Assembly (NCBI GenBank): GCA_027475525.1
Contig: JAMWFC010000008.1
Location: 62,001-126,000 of the forward strand
DNA from: Macrolepiota albuminosa
Taxonomy: Eukaryota; Basidiomycota; Agaricomycetes; Agaricales; Agaricaceae
DNA: 64,000 nt
Direction: 5' to 3'
Shown here: piece by piece, positions 56,239 through 64,000 of the stretch
Layout: each line of letters begins with the position of its first letter
Position numbering within the stretch: the first letter of the stretch is position 1
The notes under the pieces: generated by a model
The model's database searches: none
The model's input: the letters and a program-made list of their open reading frames with translations, nothing else
What the model was told of the DNA's origin: nothing
Position numbers and translations under genes: made by a program

Positions 56239-57807
56239 TGATGATGCCTAAAAGTAGATCAGTTGCAGATATGGTTTATGGCTACTGACCTGTGCAAATG
56301 CATTGAGCACACTAAGTTTTTGAGGGAGTCCCAGGCAGTTCCCAGAGAACAAGTCAGAAATGAGTTAAATGGCAAGTTTTGATGTGAGTTGGTAAGAGTG
56401 TCTGGCAAGGGATATGTGGTAAGGATGGTGCACTAATGACAAAGTGCACCTAAGTGAAGAAGATGCAAATATGAGTAAGTAATGTAATTAAACATCATGT
56501 ATTAAATCCAATGTTGAGAAATGAAGCAAGCAAGCTGTCTGTCTGGCTGAGGGAGGGGTGCCAAGAGGTGTCAGGCACCAGGGTAAACGTCAGGCCATCC
56601 ATCACAAGTAAATGACATTATTCCTAATTTGTAAGCACTGTTGTTGGCTAGCCATGCCATGTGCTGATTGATTGATGCTACCTGTTGATAGGACCCCATA
56701 CAGAATCAGCGCATCAACAGCAGGCTACACCAACATGGCACCAGCTTGGGATACCTTAGCATGTGCTAATTAACCAATTTTGGCAATATCTGATGGCTGC
56801 ACATGGCAAGAAGCAGATCTGATCAATGATAGCGCCAACAGCAGACAGAATCACAACTGACAGATGGCATCAGTCACTGACAACAGTGCTTAGCGAGAAG
56901 ACTGATGATCTATCCAAACTGACAGACAGCTTGGTGTTTGACCTTTGTGTCTAACATTGCTTAGCATCTTGATTTGGTGCCTGACATCGCTTGGTATTTT
57001 GAGACAGACAGAAGATGGATAGATTGATGGTTTAGCATTGTGATCTGCCACCTGGCATTACTAAGCAGGTTGAATGGACAGTAGGGATCTGAAATCGTTG
57101 GAGCCACCCCTATAAAATTTTCTAGTTTGCCGCACTTTGGCATTATTAGTCACTTGGTGATGGTGAACTCCTTGTAGTATAAAAGTACTTACCGACTTGT
57201 ACATATGCATCAGAACAGAGTTTTCTGCCCCACTTACTCCAGTCTCCCTTACAGTTGGCAATATCAAAGTCATTGGCAGTTGCAGACTATTGCTAGCCAA
57301 TGACACACTCACGCCTTGCAACTACAGCAGGCATTAACATTGCTTAGACTTTGCTAGGCTTTCCGTATTCTTGCCACTCACATTGCCATGTTCACTTACT
57401 GCTTTTTCCATAGGTGCTTTTACCTTAGCACCTGACACTTGCCAACCCATTGCCGACTCTACCCTATTTTCATAGGCGCATTCTCTGAGACCTGCCCAGG
57501 ACTCCCCTCAACATCTTTAGCACACCCAACGCAAGCTTTTGGCTTGGTAACACTATTACTATATTTGTTACTGACCAAACTTTAGGCATCATCACTGTCA
57601 ATGCTTGCCAGTGGTGTGATGCCAGCTGTCATTCCAGCTGCTGCTGGCACTATCACTGATTGGATCTGTTGCTTGCTGTGCATGGCCATCAGGTAAGGCC
57701 TAAAATGGATAAATTGTGTGCGCTAAGTTTGGAATGTGCATGGCAAGATGTCTGGAACTGATGCTGAGCCTGCCGTTGATGCGTCTAGTCTGTGTGGGGT
57801 CCTAGCA
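56239..57807 (+). mobile_element. Family C element carrying another family C element
   Basis: It begins TGATGATGCCT and ends GGTCCTAGCA, flanked by CCAG (56235-56238) and CTGG (57808-57811), both one CpG step from CCGG. Without the nested copy about 656 bp remain, so it has an internal deletion relative to 48181-49134. Confidence 0.77.
56686..57594 (-). mobile_element. Family C element nested in a family C element, opposite orientation (909 bp)
   Basis: It begins TGATAGGACCCC and ends GGCATCATCA, the reverse complement of the family C ends, between CTGT duplications (56682-56685 and 57595-57598). Confidence 0.77.
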
Positions 57808-57952
57808 CTGGATCTGAATGTGGCACCAGGGAGATCAGTTGGGCCTGTTGGTTGGCACAAGGCTGAATGCTGGGGGTGATTGGTAGGGCTCAGAGCTTGT
57901 GGGCAGGTGCTGGTGCCAGTTGCTTGGGAGGGTGATGAGGGCAGGGTGTCAG

Positions 57953-58548
57953 TGTCAGGGGACTCCTCATTTCTTCCTTTTCTCACTCCTTATCTCTTCA
58001 CTCTCCCTTCATTCATTCTCTTATTTCTTCTGACATTATTTCATTTTACTGTTTCTATTCTTTCAACACTATCTGTTAGTACTACTCTCAGCCCTTGAGA
58101 TGCTCTGGTTCTTTAGCTACTATTCAGACAAGTGTGGGCCCTTCAGCACCGCTTCCAGACTGCTTATATAAGCCGGAGTTTGCCTTTCTGACTTCTAAAG
58201 TCCGACAAGTGTGGGCCCTTCAGCACCGCTTCCAGACTGCTTATATAAGCCGGAGTTTGCCTTTCTGACTTCTAAAGTCCTGAGTTTTCCTGCTTTATTT
58301 GCACAGTTGTTTGGTTAGTCAATTTTTGAGTTTTTAAGGTTTTGTTGTACTGTACAGTTGTTTCCCATGCTTCAGAAGCCCCAGAAGCATCCAACCTGGC
58401 ATAGGGAATCCCTAGACTTGTTCTTTTTGGATCTCCCTCTGCCAGGTGAGTAGTTATTATGATATTGTCAGTATATACTCTAATACACTTTGGATCTCCC
58501 TCTGCCAGCTGTGTGACTGAGCCATAGCCTCTAGAGGTCGCCTTTACA
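57953..58548 (-). mobile_element. Solo LTR, family E, reversed, in the chromovirus LTR
   Basis: It begins TGTCAGGGGACTCC and ends CGCCTTTACA, the reverse complement of the LTR at 11323, between perfect GTCAG duplications (57948-57952 and 58549-58553). One 77-bp duplication inflates it to 596 bp. Confidence 0.85.
58127..58280. repeat. Perfect 77-bp tandem duplication (probable assembly artefact)
   Basis: 58127-58203 equals 58204-58280, with differing outer bases; the duplication is absent from the related LTR at 11323. Confidence 0.95.
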
Positions 58549-58623
58549 GTCAGGGCTCACATGGTGTGTCTGATTGTGGTGCATCGGGGTTTGCATGGTA
58601 TGCCAGAGCAATGGGTCATGACA

Positions 58624-59790
58624 AATTGCTACTCTACTGCCTGGAACAAGACAATATCTCAACTACTCAGAAATGTCCAATATAAGACAATCTCCATACT
58701 CTTTGCCAGTGCAGAGAAGCAGGAGCAGGTTCCACATATAAACATTCTCTCATGGCTCTATTGCTGCAAAGAATCTGGGAGAATTGCCTTCATGGGCATG
58801 ACTCCCTCTGACCCAAAGCAGCTGTTTGCCTTTGACTTCTTGAGCTCCTATGCCCTGCTATATGGGTGCTCTAGAATGCCCAATATATGTACTGGTCTGG
58901 CCATAAACTGAGCCATGTGCATCTACTGGCATAGTCTCTTCAGATTTGTGCTTGTTTATACTATTTGTGCTAGCTGCCTCTCCAAGTCCACAGTCCATAG
59001 GCACCTGGCATACATATTTGCTCAGCCAGGCCTCTACAAAGAGGCCATCACCAACTACAAGGTGGTTATAGGGCAGCCATTTATGCTCCTTCAATCCTGA
59101 AACCTAAATTTTGAGTCTCAGCCTGTTGATATCCCAGAGAAATCATTCTCCATCTTCACCACTTCAGATGTGTTGTGCATCCTTATTCACAATTAGATTC
59201 TGATCAACTGGGCTGACCATGCCTACACCTATGAGGTCATTTTCTTGACCCATCATATTCTTTGCTGACCACTGGCTACAGCAGGAAGCTGTGGTGATCA
59301 ATGATGAGAGGCTCCAATGCCTCAATCAGTATGGGACTCCCCTGTCAATTGTTGAGTGGGATGGGTGGTGCAAGGCCACCATTGGCGACCATCAATGCCT
59401 GATGCTTCAGCAGCAAGATAACTGTCACATTTTCAATGACACATTCCAAAATAGAATGTATCTTCTCATTGGGCAAGACCTCCATGCCTGTGAACTGTGG
59501 ACATGCCACTATGCATCCAATAATGGGGCTCTTCCTGAGCCCAATGAACTTAAGATGGGTCAAACTATTGATCTCACTCTCACACTGTCCCCATTATAGA
59601 ACTTTGACAATTTTCTGCCTCAGGCAGGACCATTGGGCACCTCTCATGAGCCCACACTTTAGGATGACCTCCTTGACTATGACATAGATGATGTGACCAC
59701 TGATCCATTCTAGGAACCCAGGGACTCTTCCATAGCCTCCATTCCAGACTTACCAACAGCCTGACCATTGTATTACTTCAAGACCATAAT
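58624..59790 (+). pseudogene. Unidentified retroelement ORF, right part
   Basis: The frame resumes immediately after the chromovirus LTR and runs with a few stops and shifts to about 59761. Ordered blocks are visible: HINILSWLYCCKESGRIAF, HRHLAYIFAQPGLYKEAITN, PEKSFSIFTTSDVLCILIHN, INWADHAYTYEVIFL, QYGTPLSIVEWDGWCKATIG and FNDTFQNRMYLLIGQDLHAC. It is protein-like and conserved-looking, yet I recognise no RT, integrase or transposase motif. It ends just before a polypurine tract and LTR-like sequence, so it is probably the last ORF of an LTR element. Function unknown. Confidence 0.5.
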
Positions 59791-59807
59791 TTGGTCTGAT
59801 TGGGGGG

Positions 59808-60076
59808 TGTGTAGCATAGCATGCTATGTGGCCATGGCCACATAGCTTATAGTTAGTAGTAGCAGCAATGATATTATATTTATTATGATTTAATTTAATA
59901 TTTACTTAAATATATAAATGTACTTACATATCTGCTGCTTATTTTTGTGTTTACCTACATAGTCAATAGACTAGACTGGTCTGATTCTGTGTGGTGTGAA
60001 TCTTTAAGCTTTCACAACCTGTAACTTTGTTATACTTATGGAAGACCAGTCAATCCAGCCAGCATAGCACTAAACA
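59808..60076 (+). repeat. Putative LTR after a polypurine tract
   Basis: A purine run (GATTGGGGGG) ends at 59807 and is followed by TGTGTAGCATAGC, the usual junction of polypurine tract and 3' LTR. A perfect 24-bp palindrome occupies 59823-59846, and a 14-bp one (CATAGCATGCTATG) lies beside it at 59815-59828. The right end near 60076 (...CTAAACA) is a guess; no second LTR was found in the window. Confidence 0.5.
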
Positions 60077-60218
60077 TATGATGACAAGGCAGTGATCAAA
60101 GATTGATGGGTCAGAGATAGCCAATGTAATGGCAGTGTCCAGAAGGGCTAGGAGCTTGGAGACAACTCTGAAGCCAAAACCTAATCAGGACTTAACATCA
60201 TGCATCAAGCCATTGCGA
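60077..60218. other. Short flank between two repeat elements
   Basis: No gene or repeat boundary beyond those listed was seen. Confidence 0.4.
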
Positions 60219-61202
60219 TGATGAGCCTGCATTGTGGCTGGCTACCAATAGCACCAATACCCGCACCTCATATAGGCCCACTAGTACCATCAGAAGCACC
60301 ACGCTCTAGTGCTTCCAGTGCTATTTTTCTTATATTTTTACACTAATAACTTGCAGCTACAGACTCCAATTACTCTTAGACCACTTTTTATGGCACCACT
60401 TATTCTTCGCACCACTATTGACACCTTGCTGCACTTTGCCACTTACACTCCAAGGCTATACATTTACACAGACACTTGGCATCAGTCAATCCGGAATAAT
60501 GCTCTTAGCCAGTGGCAGCGCTCACAGGATAGAATGATGAAGTATTTCTGTGACAGCATCATTATAGACCTTTTACTATACAATTCAATTCACCGCATTT
60601 ACTTACATTTTTATCAGTTCACCACCCTCTAGTGGCGCTTAACCTCTTAGCATCGGCTAACTTTCTTTACTATAAATACCTACTTTTTGTTAGTAGTACA
60701 AGGAATCAATTTGGCAGTAGGGATCGTATTCCAACATTTTGGTCTCCATACGCAAGAGACTACCTCTTGTTGACCGTGTCAAGCAAGAGGACTCTGCTCT
60801 AGTTTTCTATCTCTCTCTCTCTAGTGCCTCGCAACTACGGCTTGGCTTTCGTGCTTAGATCTGCTAAGCAATCTCATCCTTTTATTATCACATTCTAGGT
60901 GCTAACACTTAGCGCCTCTTAGCAACCCTTTCCTGCACCTCTTAGCACTTTCCTTAGCAACTTTCCCATGCTCTTAGCGCTCCCCCTTAGCAACTTTTAG
61001 CGCCCTGTAGCCATGTTTTGGAGCCATACGCAAGTGCCTCCAATCACCCACTTTCCTTGCCACCAACCTCTTGCCTACCGTGTGTTCTCTGGGACCTGTC
61101 CAGGACTCTCTCTCACACACTTAGCAGGCCCAAAGCTATATCGGCTAAGTAGCTGTACTAGTGATAGTCCACGCAGCATCCAGCTCGATTTGGGTGTCAT
61201 CA
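60219..61202 (-). mobile_element. Solo LTR or non-autonomous element, family C, reversed (984 bp)
   Basis: It matches the reverse complement of 12602-13674. The ends are TGATGAGCCTG and GGGTGTCATCA, flanked by GCGA (60215-60218) and GTGA (61203-61206), one CpG step apart. It keeps many CTTAGC words but lacks the 36-bp array. Confidence 0.77.
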
Positions 61203-61206
61203 GTGA

Positions 61207-62353
61207 CCTGCCTGCAACCCTCACAAATACTCAACAATGGCACCTCAAAACCACCCACCGCACCTCCAGAATGACCAAGTAGTTGCCAGGAGTGAGGAGA
61301 AAGACTAAGAGAGAGTCAGAAAGGTGGATAGGAGGAGGGGAATAAGATTAGCCAATGAAATCAGTGGAAAAAGAATAAGCCACTAGGCCAGGCATTGGAA
61401 ATGCAACCACTAGTTCCCAGACCTGATAGGACACTGCACTGAGTAACCAAGCACAAAAACACACTAACCAAACCCTAAACACATGAATGAACTATGGTCC
61501 ATGCATAGTAAAGAAGGGTACCAAAGGAGGATGGAACTGAGGGATCAACTACTTACAAATCATTGTCATCTTGGAGGGAGCTGGCCAAGGCTTGATCCCT
61601 CAATCTCATTGTCCCTGATAGGTTTGACTTTCACACTAGCCTTAGGCTTGGCAGCATCCACTTCTATTTCAGTGGGCATTGCAGTGTAGCTAGCACTTGT
61701 GGAAGTTCCCAGGATTGGTCCTGGGTCCATCTTGCTAATTATTGGTTTTGACTCCATCATCTCCAGTTTTTTGGGCTGCTGTATGGGATCAGTGTTTTGT
61801 ATACAGCAGTGGGACTCAGTCTATGGACTGACTTCCTTGTGAGTTGACTCCAAAGAGGATATCTAGATAAAGTGTTTTAGTAATGTGGGTTTGGGTTGTT
61901 GACTCACTGGACTGGGTCTGAAGCATTCTGAGTCCTAAAGTTGACGATGTAAGATGTTAAGCTAGTAGGACTTTTTTAAGTTCAAAATATGTAACAGCAG
62001 CATGAGATAGTGGTGTCATTACACTAGAGTCTTAAGTCAATCAATAAAACTGGTGCAAGTCCTCAATTGCAAAAGATCTGTCTACAGTTTACTGAGTACT
62101 AAGCCTTTATACTTCAGGTAAAGAAGGAGCTGGTTCAGCAGAATGAGGTATAGTAAAAGGAATCACAAGCATATAGGTAGATCAATAGAGATAAGATAAT
62201 AACTGTTACACTGTGCTGTAATAACATTAAAGCTTGAGCAATTAAAGTCAATACCTGCTGCCATGTTATAAAGCTAACTGCACTTAAGTACAAAGCCTGA
62301 CAAATTCAATTCATTAATTATATCAACAGATTCAATTCAATTCAAAATGGGTC
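61207..62353. other. CpG-poor intergenic debris before the NLR tail
   Basis: No conserved ORF was seen. The stretch includes the 3' flank of the minus-strand NLR-like gene. A frame at 61566-61760 on the minus strand is simple and unconserved. Confidence 0.45.
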
Positions 62354-64000
62354 TCATGCTTGAGCATTGTCTCCAACGTTACTGAACATGACATGACCTT
62401 CTTGATACAGATTCCATCCATCAAATTTTTTGAGAGGGTTATAACATGCAAAGGAGAAGTACAGGCGTTTCTTTGGGAGATCCATGGTCCTGCACAGCTT
62501 GGTAGTGGTTTCAAAATATTTCTTCGCACTCAACAAGTCTCCTTTAACCACAGCAATCTCGCCAAGTGCCCTATATGAACGTGCACGGATGACTAATCCT
62601 GTGAAGGATGTACAGACTTGAATTATTTCCTGGAAGTAATCCCTAGCTTTATCAAAGTCTTCATCTGTCAATTCCACTATTCCAGCCAAGTAATACAGGT
62701 GTAGAACCACCGGATTCCTATATTTGGCAGCATGCTTAAAAAGAGGAACAATCAATTCCCGAGCACGCTCCACCTTGCCCTCTTTTGCCAAGTATGCAGC
62801 GAGAAGAGCTTTCATGATAACTATGTTTGTTAAATCCGGTGTGACTTTGATCGTTTCAAGCAACTGTGCCCGTAATGTGCTTGACATTGCATAGTCACCT
62901 TGTTGATCAGCCAGATCAGCCAGCACAATGAACTTTTGCCACCTGGAAAAGTTATCCTCATCATCGCTTGCCTGTACTTCCTCAAAGAAATGCTGTGCAA
63001 TGTCCAAGTGACCATTGTGGAGTGCAAGATATCCTGCAAGGATATTTGTGTAAGAGAGGTGGGGTCGATTACGTTTTTGTTTGAGGGTGGACAGGAAGTT
63101 GTAGTAGCTTTGTATTGCATCAGGCCTTCCTTTGAGTATATTGATGTCAATTATGCCAAGTTCAACAGTAGCCTTGGCCGTTGGATGAAGTCTGAACAGG
63201 GTAAAAAGGCCCGAACAATTGTCCAAAGCTGCTGCAAATAATTTCTCTGCGGTTTGTAAATCGCCCTGATTAAGATAACATAAAGCTCGCCGATAGTCAC
63301 CCCAAACAAGTAGATCCAAATCTCTAGCTTCAAGAGCGAGTGCACGGGCTTGGGCATGTACCTGTTCAGCTTCTTCCATTTCTCCAACCTCACCCATAAG
63401 CGAGGATATCCAAAGTAGACAAGTGGACTTGCTTTTTATAATACTTTTAGGTTTTTGTAAAATCGGGACTGCCATGTGGATATTCGTGCATAACACAGTA
63501 TTATGGATTTTGCACACATCCAAAGCAGATATAACGGGGTGCAGAGAAACCGGTCGTGGTCGACACAAGTATAGGATAGACAAAAAACTGTTTGTAGTTT
63601 CCAATACATTGAAAGTCTCAATGTTCCCAGTCGTGGTCGACACAAGTATAGGATAGACAAAAAACTGTTTGTAGTTTCCAATACATTGAAAGTCTCAATG
63701 TTCCCACCAGTGTCCCGGAGCCAATGATTAAGGACATGTTCTATGTTCACATCTTCTGCAATAACGATTTGCGACTCTCCAATGTTGCCAGCATAATATC
63801 TCCTTAGTCCCTTCAACAATGGATTCATTGAGGTATCCATAATATGGTGATTCAATATGTAAAGGCGTATGGGAGCTAGAAGAGTGATGAAGTCGCGATC
63901 CCGGTATGCAATGGACTGCTTGCACAAAGCATCTGCACAGGTTTCAATGTCTGATACCCCAGGGGAAATGGCAGCAAGACATGTCTTGCTAATTCCTTGA
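62354..64000 (-). CDS. C-terminal TPR part of an NLR-like STAND protein (partial)
   Basis: The gene reads on the minus strand and runs off the window at 64000, so the nucleotide-binding domain is outside. The visible part begins with a linker typical of basidiomycete NB-ARC/NACHT-TPR proteins (CADALCKQSIAYRDRDF, LLAPIRLYILNHH, then SMNPLLKGLRRYYAG), followed by about eight helical-hairpin repeats of TPR type: EAEQVHAQARALALEARDLD, RALCYLNQGDLQTAEKLFAA, ILAGYLALHNGHLDIAQHFF, VLADLADQQGDYAMSSTLRA, LLAAYLAKEGKVERARELIV, DFDKARDYFQEIIQ, RALGEIAVVKGDLLSAKKYF. These proteins are fungal self/non-self or stress sensors. A 77-bp duplication at 63553-63706 shifts the frame; ignoring one copy gives a single open frame of about 523 aa, so the break is probably artificial. 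Intact function is inferred. Confidence 0.75.
63553..63706. repeat. Perfect 77-bp tandem duplication inside the NLR-like gene
   Basis: 63553-63629 equals 63630-63706, with differing outer bases. Each copy is open in the frame that fits its own side of the gene, which is what a duplicated assembly overlap would produce. Confidence 0.95.

Larger units (their letters stand above)
43400..58623 (-). mobile_element. Ty3/gypsy chromovirus, decayed, with nested insertions
   Basis: On the minus strand the order is LTR (55692-58623, with insertions), gag, zinc knuckle, protease, RT, RNase H, integrase, chromodomain, LTR (43400-44170). A purine-rich tract (ACTAAAGAAGGCTGA on the minus strand) precedes the left LTR. 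The span is 15.2 kb, of which about 4.8 kb are later insertions at 45113, 48181, 52573, 56239 (with 56686 inside) and 57953. Removing these leaves about 10.4 kb. No matching target duplication was found at the outer ends (ACTAG versus AATTG). Every reading frame is broken and CpG-depleted. Confidence 0.87.
55692..58623 (-). repeat. Chromovirus 5' LTR, carrying three nested elements
   Basis: The LTR is cut at 56238 by a family C element (56239-57807, which itself contains another family C element) and at 57952 by a reversed family E LTR (57953-58548). Without them about 758 bp remain, matching the 771-bp partner. Confidence 0.85.

Noticed and set aside
43395..58628. Target duplication for the whole chromovirus
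   Set aside because: The outer flanks read ACTAG and AATTG, which do not match even allowing CpG decay; the outer ends may have been rearranged.
61190..61290. Possible gag start after a family C copy read as a 5' LTR
   Set aside because: The paired ends and 4-bp duplication at 60215-61206 show the whole block is one solo unit, so the ATG at about 61237 lies outside it and is not a retroelement leader.
1..64000. CRISPR arrays, bacterial operons, riboswitches, rRNA genes
   Set aside because: No regularly spaced repeats with unique spacers, no ribosome-binding sites and no conserved RNA genes were seen; introns and element types are eukaryotic.

Overview
The window looks like a stretch of nuclear genome from a basidiomycete fungus, most likely an Agaricomycete. 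Evidence: genes split by many introns of about 33-90 nt, basidiomycete-type families (DUF6699, a DUF6698-like ORF, a Plavaka-type transposase, an NLR-type TPR tail), and fungal DIRS-like, Ty1/copia and chromodomain Ty3/gypsy retroelements. All calls were made by eye from motifs and splice signals; no search was run.

Layout. 1.2-8.3 kb is a host gene island: a spliced gene of unknown function (1158-2077), the condensin HEAT subunit CND3/CAP-G (3245-7481, about 17-18 exons) and a small DUF1770-like gene (7750-8276). 8.9-20.8 kb is nested transposon debris: solo LTRs, and a decayed tyrosine-recombinase retrotransposon (DIRS/Ngaro-like, 12142-19288) with gag, RT-RNase H and recombinase relics and A1-ORFs-B1-A2-B2 split direct repeats. 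Its left repeat was hit by a solo LTR that was itself hit by another element. 21.1-27.3 kb is a second host island: an omega-type glutathione transferase / glutathionyl-hydroquinone reductase (nine exons, 314 aa), a DUF6699 gene and a one-pass membrane protein. 28.5-33.5 kb is an apparently intact Ty1/copia element with two identical-looking 318-bp LTRs, TAGGT target duplication and one 1,445-aa polyprotein. 34.7-39.2 kb is a decayed Plavaka transposase broken by a young solo LTR holding a 100-N gap. 39.27-40.86 kb is a Tc1/mariner pseudo-element with composite 214-bp inverted repeats. 41.0-42.4 kb is a decayed DUF6698-like ORF. 43.4-58.6 kb is a chromovirus on the minus strand with at least six nested insertions, itself sitting inside an unidentified ORF that resumes at 58.6-59.8 kb before a polypurine tract and LTR. 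The window ends in the TPR tail of an NLR-like gene (62354 to beyond 64000, minus).

Three cross-cutting observations stand out. (1) Seven perfect tandem duplications, each exactly 77 bp, are scattered over unrelated sequence; this is the signature of unmerged k=77 assembly overlaps, and one of them falsely frameshifts the NLR gene. (2) Older transposons have lost nearly all CpG, while the copia element, one solo LTR and the host genes keep it; copies of one LTR family form a visible CpG-to-TpG/CpA decay series. (3) A solo-LTR family with TGAT...ATCA-like ends has 4-bp target duplications whose two copies differ exactly as CpG decay predicts, so four of five target sites can be read as NCGN.
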